64,000 bases of DNA from Hydrogenimonas thermophila (GCF_900115615.1 NZ_FOXB01000003.1:1-64000), one strand, 5' to 3'. Positions 28,834 to 39,014 are shown, counted from the stretch's first letter. Made by a program: numbers and translations. The notes: a model not told the origin generated them from the letters alone.

Positions 28834-31437
28834 TTGAAACAACTTTACCACTCTTATGATGAAGCGGTAGCACTATTTAAAGAGTTAGAGTCTAGAAGAC
28901 CAGATCTTTTTCGTACTGAAGTAATAGGTCAAACTTGGGAAAAACGTGAAATTATAGCTGTTACTATCACTCAAAATATTGAAATTGCTGATACAAAACC
29001 GGCACTATTTTTTACAGGTACTATTCACGCTAGAGAGTGGATCGGTTTGGAATTAGCTATAGGGTTTGCACAATATGTTGATCGTAATATAGCTTATGAT
29101 CATATAGTGCAGGAAGCATTGGAAAACTCAACTATTTATATGGTTCCATGCGCCAATCCTGATGGATTTGAGTATTCTAGAAATCATTTCTCATTTTGGC
29201 GTAAAAATCGTCGACAAAATGCAGATGGCAGTTATGGAGTTGATCTTAACAGAAACTTTCCAGTAGGTTTTGTTAAAAGTAATAATCCGTCATCAAATGT
29301 TTATGGAGGTCCTGCACCTTTTAGCGAACCTGAAACAAGAGCTATTCGTGACTTTGTAGAGAGTCATAAAAATATTGCAATTGCACTCGATTATCATTCA
29401 CAAGGAAATGTATTTTTCCCTGCTCACGATTTTAGGCATGAAGATACAATAGATACGACAGATATGAATGTACTTTGTGCCAATATGGCTGAAGAGATTA
29501 GAAAGATAAGTGACAGAGAGTATGGCATACATCAAGGCAAACCACCGACAAAGCTTATTAGTGGTAGTGGACGTGAATTTTACTACTCAAAAGGTATAAT
29601 AGCTTCTGTTGTAGAAGTAGGAACAAGAAATATCTCTGACTATCTTGATGATATGATAGAGCATATAAGAGAGCATATACCGGCACTCTTGACTTGCCTT
29701 AAAGAGGTTCCAAACTATGCAATAGAGACTGTTATGCCAAGACCAGAAAACTTTCGTGCCACATATGTCGGTATTGACAATGTAACTCTTGAGTGGGAGC
29801 CATACTCTTGTTGTAAAGAGAGTGATGAAATCTATTTTGAGATTTACAGAAGCAGACGTGAAAAGTCATATTGTCGCCCTTTTAACCTAATAGGACTTAC
29901 ACAAGCAAACCGTTTTTCAGATAGTAACTTGCAAAGTGATTCACCATACTTTTATCATATTCGAGCTGTAAATAAAAAGAGTGGACAAAAGTCACCATTT
30001 GCTCCTGTATTGGCAATACGTACACATGTAGATGATGATGAATTTCACCGTACCTATTTTCCTACTCCAGATAAAACCGGTTATGTTGCACAAAAGTCAA
30101 AAGATAATGCATCACATTTTGGAGTAAATTCACTTTTTGTAGGTATAAATGAGACTAAAGGTATAAGTTACTCTGTTATTACAATTCCTCTTAAAACAAT
30201 TCCAAAAAATGCTGTTATAAAACGGGCTCGTTTGCGTCTTTACCCTATGAATCGTGTAGGTGTAACTGTAGAGAAGTTTGGAGAGTGGGATATTGGCATT
30301 GTAGATCCTGAGAGTATTAAAGATTTAACCTCTTTTAAAGATGTTGAATCAATGAAAATTCGTTCATATGTCGGTCGCCCTACTCTCTCAAATCATTTGA
30401 CACAAGGAATTTGGCGAAGTTGGGAATTTAGCGAGGTTGAGTGCAAAGCACTGCAGGAGCAGATTACCAATGAACAGGTTGTCTTTAGAATTGAAGGTCC
30501 TAAAACATTAAGTATAGGCCGTACTTCTCAAATGATGCAGTGGGATATAGGATATGGAAAGTTTGGTGGAGGATTAGCTTTTAGACCTCATCTTGAAATT
30601 ACCTATACGCTTGAACCAAATAGAATGGAACTTTTTCCAAAACAAAGTTTTACAGTATGTGCAGATGGCATTGAAGATGGAAAAATCTTAAGTGGTTTTG
30701 ACAGCAATGGTAAAAAGATTTATGCTACATTTGATTTTGAATTAGGTTCTCTTCCAGACTGGGAGTTTATGCAGATTACTCGTGCTTATGTAGTTTTAAA
30801 CCCAATAAAAGTGTATGCCAAAGATAACATACGTTTTCATTTGGAGATGATAGATGCAGATGCAGAACGAGATTATGAAGCTATTAAAGCACGTCGCATA
30901 ATAGAAAATATAGGTTATGATGTCAGTGTGAGTGAATTAAAAAATCAAGAGCAGGTTTTTGTTTTTGATACATATGCAATTCAAGAGTTTGGCAATAGGT
31001 TAAGAGATAAAAAATCTATTGCATTTTTACTTCGACCAAGTAGTGCACAAAAACTGACGAGAAACTCTGTTATAGAGTGGCATAGTTCTCATCCTGAGTT
31101 TACTCCAAAATTGGTAATAGAGTATCTTCATAAACGAAGACGACCTGTATCACCTGTAACAAACCTTAGCTTTAAAATTGAAAATGGAAAAGTGCGTTTA
31201 AGTTGGAAAAATCCAAAAGATAAAGACTTCAAAGGGGTTTTTGTTATAAAAAATAGATTTAGAAAGCCAATATCTCCTTATGATGGAGATAAACTATATG
31301 GTGGTCCTGATGAATGGACATATGATGATTTTGGAGCTTTAGATGTGAAAAAGTACTATGCAGTTTTTACTTATGATGATGTACCAAATTTCAGTGAGCC
31401 AGTTATTTTAGAGTATCAGCCCAAAAACAGTGGTTGA
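28834..31437 (+). CDS. M14 zinc carboxypeptidase with FN3 and DNRLRE-like domains, no signal peptide
   Basis: The start is TTG 28834 with AGAGGA upstream. Residues 1 to about 295 are a carboxypeptidase A-type domain: zinc ligands His65 and Glu68 (TIHAREW) and His188 (LDYHSQG), substrate-binding Asn139-Arg140 in DLNRNFP, and catalytic Glu261 in VVEVGTR. Residues about 303-395 look like a fibronectin III domain, followed by two DNRLRE-like beta domains (about 400-770; note KRARLRLYPMNRVG) and another FN3-like end. The protein is 867 residues and lacks any secretion signal although such accessory domains are usually extracellular. As last gene of the M20/ATP-grasp operon it probably trims or releases the ligase product. 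Confidence 0.85.
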   Translation: MKQLYHSYDEAVALFKELESRRPDLFRTEVIGQTWEKREIIAVTITQNIEIADTKPALFFTGTIHAREWIGLELAIGFAQYVDRNIAYDHIVQEALENSTIYMVPCANPDGFEYSRNHFSFWRKNRRQNADGSYGVDLNRNFPVGFVKSNNPSSNVYGGPAPFSEPETRAIRDFVESHKNIAIALDYHSQGNVFFPAHDFRHEDTIDTTDMNVLCANMAEEIRKISDREYGIHQGKPPTKLISGSGREFYYSKGIIASVVEVGTRNISDYLDDMIEHIREHIPALLTCLKEVPNYAIETVMPRPENFRATYVGIDNVTLEWEPYSCCKESDEIYFEIYRSRREKSYCRPFNLIGLTQANRFSDSNLQSDSPYFYHIRAVNKKSGQKSPFAPVLAIRTHVDDDEFHRTYFPTPDKTGYVAQKSKDNASHFGVNSLFVGINETKGISYSVITIPLKTIPKNAVIKRARLRLYPMNRVGVTVEKFGEWDIGIVDPESIKDLTSFKDVESMKIRSYVGRPTLSNHLTQGIWRSWEFSEVECKALQEQITNEQVVFRIEGPKTLSIGRTSQMMQWDIGYGKFGGGLAFRPHLEITYTLEPNRMELFPKQSFTVCADGIEDGKILSGFDSNGKKIYATFDFELGSLPDWEFMQITRAYVVLNPIKVYAKDNIRFHLEMIDADAERDYEAIKARRIIENIGYDVSVSELKNQEQVFVFDTYAIQEFGNRLRDKKSIAFLLRPSSAQKLTRNSVIEWHSSHPEFTPKLVIEYLHKRRRPVSPVTNLSFKIENGKVRLSWKNPKDKDFKGVFVIKNRFRKPISPYDGDKLYGGPDEWTYDDFGALDVKKYYAVFTYDDVPNFSEPVILEYQPKNSG

Positions 31438-31442
31438 TAATC

Positions 31443-34400
31443 TTATTTAATTGGCAATATTTTAATAGAAAATATAAAAAATAGAGGCATTACATAGAGA
31501 TTGACAATAATTGCAAAGAAGAGTCCACCCATAATGGCTATGGCTAAATTTTGTATCACCTCTGTACCGCTACCAATAGCCAAAGCGATCGGTAGCATTG
31601 CAAAGGCATTAGAGAGCATTGTCATTAAAATAGGACGTACTCTTACTCCAATGGCATCAATGAGGCGTTTCATTTCATCATTATCCTTATCAGTATGCAT
31701 TTTGTAAAAATCATAAATTAGTACATTATTGTTAATGACGATACTAAGTACAATAAGCATACCCATAAAAGCAGTAATATCAAGTGGTTTGCCTGTTAAT
31801 TTAAGTGCTAAGAATATACCACTGAGTGTTAAAAGCATAGCTGTCAAAATATTGAAAGCTATGCGAATATCACTAAAGTGGAGCAGTAAACCTGTAAAAA
31901 TAATGAGAATCGCAAAAATAATGACATAGGTCATCTCTTTAAATGACTTTTGCTGCTCTTTGTAAAAACCGCTAATATCAGTTGTAATATTGGAAGGTAA
32001 ATTTGCTTGTGCTAAAACTTGTTGGATAGAATGGACAATACTGGACATATTATTACCCATAAAACGGATACCCAAAATGCAGACAGGTGATAGGTTAAAA
32101 TGGGTGACTTCAGCAACTCTGTTTTGATAGCTTATATCAGCGACTTTAAAAAGTGGAATACTCTTTTTAAGCAAAGGAGAGTAGATAAACAGCTCTTTTT
32201 GCAAATAGTCAATCGGGTCTCTATCGGTACGACTCATTAATACTCTTATATTGATTAGCTTTTCGCCTTGAGCTACAGAAGCAACACTTTTACCATAGTA
32301 GAGGCTTCTAATCTGTGTAGCAACACTCTTTTCATCAATGCCATAGATAGCTTTGGAATCTGGTTTAAGACGGATATTGATAGATGGTGAAGCGTAAGAT
32401 GTAAGAATATTAACCTCTTCAACACCTTTTAGAGGTTTTAAAAGTTCTTTTAGCCGATAGCCTTGTTGCATCAATTCATCTGGATCGGAGCTAAAAAGCA
32501 TTACAGCAATGGGAGCATCAGCTCCCATAATATCTCCAAGGCGATCTTCGAGAACTTGAGAGAGTCCAAGCTCTTCAAGATTTGGTACTTCAGCTTCGAT
32601 CTGTTTACGTAAATCTTCAATTATTTCAAATGAACTTCGCTCTCGATTTTTTTTGAGTGTGACTAAAAAGTCTCCTTCATTTGATTGTGTGGATATTTGT
32701 CCGAGTGATGTGCCTATGCGCATTGTCCACTGATCAACTTCTGGTATGTTTTCAATAATATTGCTGATGGCTGTAAACTCTTTTTGACTTTGTGTCAGTG
32801 ATGTTCCTGGTGGCAATACAATATCTACAACAATATTTCCCTCGTCCCATTTTGGAAGAAATGTTGAAGGTGTTGTTTTGTACAGATAAAAGCTCAATCC
32901 AAATCCTGACAAAATCATAGGAATTGAGATCCAAGCATAATGTACTGAACGATTTAAAAAGGTTTTATATTTCAGAACCATTGCATCCATTATATTTGTC
33001 TTTTCATCTTTTTTGTCCGGCAGTGCTATGAATGCAATGATTGGTGTAAGAAAGACAGCAATAAGTTGAGATATGATATATGTTACAACCAGTACAAATG
33101 CTAATTGTTTGAAAAAGAGTCCTACAATTCCACTAACAAGCAGTAGTGGTAGAAAAATAAGTATTGCCAAAAGTGTAGCGACAGTCATAATGGGTAAAAT
33201 CTCTTTTGAGCCTTCTATGACAGCATCTTTTTTTGAAACTCCTTGCTTGAAGTGTCGCTCTATATTCTCTATGACAATAATCATATGATCAATCAAACTT
33301 CCAAGTGCTGCCGCCATTCCTCCTAATGAAAAGATATTGAAATCGATCCCTGCAAGCTTCATACCAATCATTGTAATGAGAAATGTGATAGGAATAATCA
33401 ATAAAGAGACTAAAGAGAGTGTTACTTTTCTAAGGAAAAAGAAGACAATGAGTACAGCAATGATTCCACCTAAAATAATAGCATCTCGAACACTATGAAT
33501 GGCTTCTTTAATAAAGTCTGTGCCATCATATGTAGATCTTATTTCTATTCCCTCTTTTTTCAGTTTTGGAGCAAGCTCTTTTAGTTTTGCATTAAAGGCA
33601 TTGACAACATCAATAGCATTTGCATTTGGTTGACGCAGAAGATTAAATACAACACTGTTTTTAAATCCTGTTGTGGCACTAAAAGCTTTTATAGGAGCTG
33701 TACGCTCTACAAGAAGTGATATATCACTTAGCTTAATAGCATGTCCATTTGGTAAAGCAATATCAAGATTGAGGAGCTTTGAAGCATCATCACTCTTTTG
33801 ATAGAGTGATAACACATATTGGCGATGATAATCTTCTATCAATCCTAAAAACTCTATGATGTTTTGTGCTTTTAGTTGATCGATAACTGTTTGCACGTCA
33901 AGGTTGTATCCGTGCATTTTTTTGGTATCTAATAGAAGTTTATATTCACTCCATTCAGGTGCTTTCATCTCTATATCATAAATACCTGGAATAGATAGAA
34001 AAACAGGTTTTAGTTCATAATATAGTTTTTCACTCAACTTTGCACGTGAGATACTGTTTGAGCCAATAGCATAAATGGCAACCGGATATATACTTGGTGT
34101 AGCCTGCCGTATGGTAATCTTAGCATTAGAAGGAATTCGGTTTTTAATATCTGCCACCCTTGCCTGTACCAACTGATAGGCTAAATATGGGTCAATATTC
34201 CAATTAAAATATATGCTTATATTAGTCGAGCCAATAGATGTTGAAGATACTATTTTTTCAACATCCTGTATTGTTTTAAGCGCCTCTTCGCTTGGTTTTG
34301 TAACAGAAAAGAGCATTTGTTGAATTGGTGTATATCCATTGTCAATACTAACTTCAATACGGGGGAAAAATAGGTTTGGAAAAACGCCTTTTGGAATAGA

Positions 34401-34514
34401 GTATGAGAGTCTGTAACCGACACCTGCCAATAAGAAGATAATCAGCAAAATAGCTAGTTTGTTTTTAAGAATATATAGAAAAAATTCTCTACCTTTGGTA
34501 TTGTACTTGCTCAT
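31443..34514 (-). CDS. RND-family efflux pump, inner membrane transporter
   Basis: The 1023-residue protein has the RND plan. There is one helix near the N-terminus (about 18-36), a large periplasmic domain, six clustered helices from about 340 to 510, a second periplasmic domain, and a last group of helices from about 845 to 1015. The block GGMAAALGSLIDHMIIVIENIERH with its Asp is the proton-relay helix 4 region, and SNAFAMLPIALAIGSGTEVIQNLAIAIMGG is the usual end motif. It is closest to the HAE1/hydrophobe or CzcA type; substrate specificity is not readable. It overlaps the adaptor gene by four bases, forming a three-gene pump operon. Confidence 0.92.
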   Translation of the reverse strand: MSKYNTKGREFFLYILKNKLAILLIIFLLAGVGYRLSYSIPKGVFPNLFFPRIEVSIDNGYTPIQQMLFSVTKPSEEALKTIQDVEKIVSSTSIGSTNISIYFNWNIDPYLAYQLVQARVADIKNRIPSNAKITIRQATPSIYPVAIYAIGSNSISRAKLSEKLYYELKPVFLSIPGIYDIEMKAPEWSEYKLLLDTKKMHGYNLDVQTVIDQLKAQNIIEFLGLIEDYHRQYVLSLYQKSDDASKLLNLDIALPNGHAIKLSDISLLVERTAPIKAFSATTGFKNSVVFNLLRQPNANAIDVVNAFNAKLKELAPKLKKEGIEIRSTYDGTDFIKEAIHSVRDAIILGGIIAVLIVFFFLRKVTLSLVSLLIIPITFLITMIGMKLAGIDFNIFSLGGMAAALGSLIDHMIIVIENIERHFKQGVSKKDAVIEGSKEILPIMTVATLLAILIFLPLLLVSGIVGLFFKQLAFVLVVTYIISQLIAVFLTPIIAFIALPDKKDEKTNIMDAMVLKYKTFLNRSVHYAWISIPMILSGFGLSFYLYKTTPSTFLPKWDEGNIVVDIVLPPGTSLTQSQKEFTAISNIIENIPEVDQWTMRIGTSLGQISTQSNEGDFLVTLKKNRERSSFEIIEDLRKQIEAEVPNLEELGLSQVLEDRLGDIMGADAPIAVMLFSSDPDELMQQGYRLKELLKPLKGVEEVNILTSYASPSINIRLKPDSKAIYGIDEKSVATQIRSLYYGKSVASVAQGEKLINIRVLMSRTDRDPIDYLQKELFIYSPLLKKSIPLFKVADISYQNRVAEVTHFNLSPVCILGIRFMGNNMSSIVHSIQQVLAQANLPSNITTDISGFYKEQQKSFKEMTYVIIFAILIIFTGLLLHFSDIRIAFNILTAMLLTLSGIFLALKLTGKPLDITAFMGMLIVLSIVINNNVLIYDFYKMHTDKDNDEMKRLIDAIGVRVRPILMTMLSNAFAMLPIALAIGSGTEVIQNLAIAIMGGLFFAIIVNLYVMPLFFIFSIKILPIK

Positions 34515-35524
34515 TTAACAATCTCCACAGCAATACCGTCATGAAGCATATAAGCATTTTTAAGTACGATTTTATCGGATGGTGATAGTCTATCGCTTAC
34601 AAGCACTCTACTTACCATATCTTTTTGAATAGTTATAAAGTGGAGTTTGGCAATACCTTGTTTTATTATAAAAATTGCCGGTCTGTTTTCTATTAGAACT
34701 ATAGATTGCTTTGGAATAATCCATCCGCTAATTTTTTTAGTCATAATATCTGCTTCAATATTTAAGTTGGCAGGTAACGGTTTGTTTGGTTTTGCAATAA
34801 CATTGACAAGGTTGTCAGTTGTTTTTGGAAGGATTTCAACTATCTTAGCTTTTATGGTTTGATCATCAACTTTTAAAGAGACTGTTTCACCTGTGTACAG
34901 TTTTTTAGCAAATAGATGAGGTACAAAGAGTCTTACTTGCATATTTTGGCTTTGAATTTTACAAACATAACCTCCATATCCAATATAGCTACCATCTGCT
35001 TTTAATTCAGTTACAAAGCCTGAAAATGGTGCTTTTATAACAAGTTGTTTATATTGTATAGTCATCTTTTCAAGTTTGTTTTTAGCTTTTGTCAACTCCA
35101 ATTTTTTACTATTTAGTCTGTTTTGTTGAGATAAGTAGTCATTATTGCTGATAATGCCAAGATCTAGCATCTCTTTTGCACTTTTTAGTTTTTTATTTTC
35201 AATATTAATGGCATTTTGTATTAATTCGATCTGCTCTTTTAAACGACCGATACTCTTTTTTAACTGAGGGTTTTCTAGTATTGCAATAACATTACCTTTC
35301 TCTACTTGCTGTGCATTTATGACATGGTTATGTAAAATACCTTCAGCTTGTGTATTGACACCATATGCCATTTCAGCCTCTACAATGCCTCTTACCTTTA
35401 CTTCTATTGGCAGTTCAGCTTTTTTAGGTTCAACAACACTTACTTTTACATGATGTGACGATAGTGCAAAAAGCGTGTTGCAAAATGTAAGAATTAAAAT
35501 GAGAATATATTGAGGATTATTCAT
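34511..35524 (-). CDS. RND efflux periplasmic adaptor (membrane fusion protein)
   Basis: The 337-residue protein begins with a signal peptide (about residues 1-20, ILILILTFCNTLFA). It has the barrel-sandwich lipoyl halves (VNTQAEGILHNHVINAQQVEKGNVIAIL and QLVIKAPFSGFVTELKADGSYIG) enclosing an alpha-helical hairpin (about 95-155). A beta-barrel domain (QVRLFVPHLFAKKLYTGETVSLKVD) follows. It links the RND pump to the outer membrane channel. It overlaps the neighbours on both sides (four bases with the pump, eight with the channel gene). Confidence 0.9.
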   Translation of the reverse strand: MNNPQYILILILTFCNTLFALSSHHVKVSVVEPKKAELPIEVKVRGIVEAEMAYGVNTQAEGILHNHVINAQQVEKGNVIAILENPQLKKSIGRLKEQIELIQNAINIENKKLKSAKEMLDLGIISNNDYLSQQNRLNSKKLELTKAKNKLEKMTIQYKQLVIKAPFSGFVTELKADGSYIGYGGYVCKIQSQNMQVRLFVPHLFAKKLYTGETVSLKVDDQTIKAKIVEILPKTTDNLVNVIAKPNKPLPANLNIEADIMTKKISGWIIPKQSIVLIENRPAIFIIKQGIAKLHFITIQKDMVSRVLVSDRLSPSDKIVLKNAYMLHDGIAVEIVK

Positions 35525-36722
35525 ATATTTTTCCTGTGCTTAGGGTATTTAGAATGACAATATTTTTTTGCTTTGTAATGAGAGCATCTATCTCTTCTTC
35601 TTGAATTGAGAGTAGTGATTGAAGTGTTTGAAGGTAACTGTTAAAGTCAATATAGTGTTTCAAATATGCTGTTTTAACTCTTTGCATTGTCAATAATGCA
35701 CGTTGTAGTGCTGGTTTAAGTATCTTCTCTTTACGTTTAGCTGCTTGAATTTTTCCAAGATAATCTAAATAACGCTCTTGTTCTTTAATTTTTAGAGAAA
35801 TTTCTTCACTTTTTACTCTTAAAGCCTGTACTTTTGCAGCTTCAGCCTCTTTTTTTAATCCACTGTCAAAGTTCATGTGAATACCGGTAAAAAATGAGTA
35901 ATTGTTACCATTTGCAGTGGGATCACTGTTTTGTTGGTAAGCCGCACCTATTACAGCATCAGGCAACCAGCTTTTTTTAATAAACTCTGCCTCTTTGTTT
36001 GCAATTTTGCTTTCAATTTTTTTATACCTAAGAAGTGGATTTTGTTTAATGAAGTTTGAAATATCGGTATGAATAGATACTTCTTCAAAATTTGGAATTG
36101 GTTGATCAGGGACATAAAGATTCAATCGTTGGCTAAGGTTTTTAACAAGCTCTTCTTCTTGAACGATACGTCCATGAAAAAGTGTAAGAGCATTGGCAAA
36201 TCTTTCACTCTCAATTTTAGGTATTGCACCTGCTTTATATGCTTCTGTAAGCTTTGTCAATATCTCTTTTTGTTCATTATAAAATCGTTGATGCAGTGTT
36301 AACAACTTATGTATGCGATGATAAGCAGCAATCATATTAACAAGTGATAAAAAGAGTTGCTCTTTTCTCTGCCAAATAAGATATTTTGACTTTTCTGATT
36401 CAAGATACAATTTTTCTATAATCAGACTATTTTTATTAAATATGTCAATGTTGTCACTTAATGAATAATCTATTGTATGAAAATAATTAGGCAGGAGTTG
36501 ATCTTTTGTTTGTGTATATTGGATATCTACTGAAAAATTGGCAAAACTCTGAAGTTTTTTAGCTGATATTCTAAGATTTTTTTCTTTGTTGATCATTTGA
36601 ATTTGATCTTCTAATGACAATCTTTTTTGTGCAGTTTTTACATACTCAACAATAGAATTTGAAGCCAATAGAGCAGAAGGTATGATGATAAATAGAGCAA
36701 AACTTTTTACTATTTTTGTCAA
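35517..36722 (-). CDS. TolC-family outer membrane efflux channel
   Basis: A signal peptide of about 20 residues (MTKIVKSFALFIIIPSALLA) precedes a helical protein of 401 residues. It has the two-fold repeated pattern of long coiled-coil helices and short strands typical of outer membrane efflux proteins, for example WLPDAVIGAAYQQNSDPTANG in the second strand region and EAEAAKVQALRVKSEEISLKIKEQE. It is the first gene of the operon, followed by the adaptor and pump. The upstream 200 bases, up to the tRNA fragment, should hold the promoter; I see no distinct operator there. Confidence 0.85.
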   Translation of the reverse strand: MTKIVKSFALFIIIPSALLASNSIVEYVKTAQKRLSLEDQIQMINKEKNLRISAKKLQSFANFSVDIQYTQTKDQLLPNYFHTIDYSLSDNIDIFNKNSLIIEKLYLESEKSKYLIWQRKEQLFLSLVNMIAAYHRIHKLLTLHQRFYNEQKEILTKLTEAYKAGAIPKIESERFANALTLFHGRIVQEEELVKNLSQRLNLYVPDQPIPNFEEVSIHTDISNFIKQNPLLRYKKIESKIANKEAEFIKKSWLPDAVIGAAYQQNSDPTANGNNYSFFTGIHMNFDSGLKKEAEAAKVQALRVKSEEISLKIKEQERYLDYLGKIQAAKRKEKILKPALQRALLTMQRVKTAYLKHYIDFNSYLQTLQSLLSIQEEEIDALITKQKNIVILNTLSTGKIYE

Positions 36723-36924
36723 TTTTGAGTATCCTTCAATTAATATTTGGCAAGGAGCAAAAATGGAGTAGGAATAGCTCTCTTACCACTATGATTATGA
36801 AATAGAAAGATTATTTGAATATGAAAGAAATATGAAAATTTTTTAATCTTATAAAAATGGTCAAGTTTTAATTTGTATAAATATAAGAAGTAGTAAATTT
36901 GCATGGATTTAAAGTAGATGAAGA

Positions 36925-36952
36925 AATGGTCGGAGTGGCGGGATTTGAACCC
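36925..36952. repeat. Left attachment repeat (displaced 3' end of tRNA-Pro)
   Basis: These 28 bases are identical to 46648-46675 and comprise the CCA end, acceptor 3' strand and part of the T arm of the tRNA. Identity stops at 36953, where the sequence becomes element DNA. It is the host tRNA 3' end displaced by integration. Confidence 0.92.
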
Positions 36953-37080
36953 TAAAGGAATGATATTCTAAAGTTTCTTAATGTTATCTATTTATTTGTA
37001 ATAATCCCTAAAATAAGGCATTTAGTTAACCTTGCTATTATATAAAGTTTTCTATACTTTTAGCAAGTAATTTATATTTT

Positions 37081-37101
37081 GGGTAGCAATAGGGTAGCAA
37101 A
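37081..37101 (+). repeat. Left arm-type integrase site
   Basis: The 21-base sequence made of two GGGTAGCAA units (spaced by T and A) is repeated perfectly at 46559-46579, in the same orientation, near the other end of the element. Placement inside both ends, next to the attachment repeats, is that of integrase arm-binding sites. It lies 33 bases before the integrase start, so integrase may also regulate itself here. Confidence 0.7.
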
Positions 37102-37133
37102 ATATAAAGCACTCAAAGGCTAAAGGGGATAAT

Positions 37134-38234
37134 ATGGCAAGGGTAAAAAGCAAGAAGTATCAGGGAGTATATCTTAACAAGTTAGCAAATGGAGATGTTA
37201 GCTATTCATTCACTTACAAAGATGAAGGGGGTAAAAAAGTATGGGTAACAGTTGGCAAAAAATCAGCAGGTATTACTGAAATATACACTTACAATAAAAG
37301 GAATGAGTATATTAATAAAATTAGATTAGGTGAAGACCCACTAGAAGCAAAAAAGATACGTAAAAGTAAGGTTTTGGATGATGCATATCAACTCTATATA
37401 AAAGATAGAGAGCTACACAATAGAGCATTACACGATGAAATAGCCAGATATGAGAATCATATTAAACCAACATTTGGAGCTATTCCAATAGCCTCTATAA
37501 CTCCAGAGGCAATACAAAAACTACAAAAACAAAAAATAGATGAGGGATACAGTCTAAAAACTGTAAATCATATAATCAACTTACTATCAACTATCATTAA
37601 TGTAGCTATAGAGAAAGAGCTATTTAAAGGTAACAACCCAGCTAAAAAAGTTAAACGCCTTAAAGTGGACAATGCAAGAGAACGCTTTTTGAATGTTGAT
37701 GAGGTTAAATTATTGCTTGATACAGTTAAAGACAATCCAATGATTTATCTTTTTTGTAATCTTGCATTATCAACAGGTGGACGACTTGAAACAATACTTG
37801 CAATCCAAAAAAAAGATATTGATCTAAACAGTGGGACAATAAAGCTAAAAGACTTTAAAAACAATAGTACCTATACAGGATTTATAAATAATAATCTTCA
37901 CTCTTTATTAGGTGACTTACTACCAAAACTAAAAGCAAATGATTATATTTTAAGTGGCAATAGTGAACCACTAACAGCACGACAGATACAAGTACCATTA
38001 AAACGAATATTGGATAATCTCTTTAATAAAGGATTGAAGCCAAACGACCGTAAAAACAGAGTAGTTATACACACGCTAAGACATACATTTGCAAGTCATT
38101 TAGCTATTAATGGAACTCCAATATACACAATTCAAAGGCTTATGAATCATAAAGATATAAATATGACGTTGAGGTATGCAAAGTTAGCACCAGATAGCGG
38201 ACGGGAAGCGGTTAAAGGTTTATTTTTTTCTTAA
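37134..38234 (+). CDS. int: Tyrosine recombinase (integrase) of the element
   Basis: The 366-residue integrase has an N-terminal arm-binding domain (about 1-65), a SAM-like core-binding domain (LDDAYQLYIKDRELHNRALHDEIARY..., about 85-170) and a catalytic domain. The catalytic residues are Arg in STGGRLETILAI, His-x-x-Arg in IHTLRHTFASHLA, His in LMNHKDINMTLRYAKL and the nucleophilic Tyr of that same block. It carries out site-specific integration and excision at the tRNA-Pro repeat. AAAGGGGA lies just before the ATG. It reads into the element from the left end. Confidence 0.95.
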   Translation: MARVKSKKYQGVYLNKLANGDVSYSFTYKDEGGKKVWVTVGKKSAGITEIYTYNKRNEYINKIRLGEDPLEAKKIRKSKVLDDAYQLYIKDRELHNRALHDEIARYENHIKPTFGAIPIASITPEAIQKLQKQKIDEGYSLKTVNHIINLLSTIINVAIEKELFKGNNPAKKVKRLKVDNARERFLNVDEVKLLLDTVKDNPMIYLFCNLALSTGGRLETILAIQKKDIDLNSGTIKLKDFKNNSTYTGFINNNLHSLLGDLLPKLKANDYILSGNSEPLTARQIQVPLKRILDNLFNKGLKPNDRKNRVVIHTLRHTFASHLAINGTPIYTIQRLMNHKDINMTLRYAKLAPDSGREAVKGLFFS

Positions 38235-38320
38235 AAGTTAACATTTTAAAATATTCATTCTATAAAAGTTAAAGTAATATTGTGTAATATCGTGTAAAGT
38301 CTTTTATACGAGGTAATATA

Positions 38321-38941
38321 ATGAAGACGGTTTTAGGTTTTGAATTGACAGATGAACAGTTTGAAGAGTTAGCAGAATATATAAATTTAGATGAACTAAA
38401 AAGACAGATAAAAGAAGACTTTAAATATCCAGAGGACTATATAAACACAATATTTTTTGAAGATTTTTATATTGAAGATTTTGGAGAAGTTAATAATACA
38501 GTTAACAAAATATTGATAAACATCTACAAAATAATAAGAAAATATTACAATATTGAAAAAGATACTTTTATTAATAAAATCATTGAATGGAATTGTGATT
38601 ATATTAGTGATAAAGTAAAAAATGATTTTTTTGATTATTTAGCCGATTATGTACAGAATGAACCAGAAATATTGAGAAAAATAGTTGGTAGTTATGTTAT
38701 AGGTTTTGAAATAAAAGAATTAGATAATAAGATTATATTTGAATGTTATGAATCAGATGGAGATATAGACGGAGATATGATAGTAATTACAATTGAGAAA
38801 GAATTAGATGAAATCATCAAAATCATTAAAGATGATGTAATAGAAACAGTGTATAGAGTCTTATCAGAATATCTAAAAGACTACAAAGACGCAGGAACTC
38901 ACGATAATCTATCGTTAGATCAGAAAAAGGACGGACTTTAA
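38321..38941 (+). CDS. Very acidic protein of unknown function (element cargo)
   Basis: The 206-residue protein is strikingly rich in Asp, Glu and Ile, with segments such as FFEDFYIEDFGEV and YESDGDIDGDM, and has no signal peptide or membrane span. Its DNA is richer in A and T than the replication genes that follow. No family is recognised. It lies between integrase and the AlpA-like gene, a usual cargo position in satellites. A net negative surface could mimic DNA, as in anti-restriction proteins, but this is speculation from composition alone. The upstream 86 bases hold the ribosome binding site region CGAGGTAAT. Confidence 0.6.
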   Translation: MKTVLGFELTDEQFEELAEYINLDELKRQIKEDFKYPEDYINTIFFEDFYIEDFGEVNNTVNKILINIYKIIRKYYNIEKDTFINKIIEWNCDYISDKVKNDFFDYLADYVQNEPEILRKIVGSYVIGFEIKELDNKIIFECYESDGDIDGDMIVITIEKELDEIIKIIKDDVIETVYRVLSEYLKDYKDAGTHDNLSLDQKKDGL

Positions 38942-39014
38942 CCACACGATAAAGATAATCAAATCAATTATTGAATCACTTGATAACAGCCCTATAAAAG
39001 ACAAGGCTACAGAT

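Noticed and set aside
38942-39014. Second cargo gene starting upstream of 39015 at a non-standard codon
   Set aside because: The frame is open to 38919 but contains no ATG or GTG; without comparative data only TTG 39015 can be supported.
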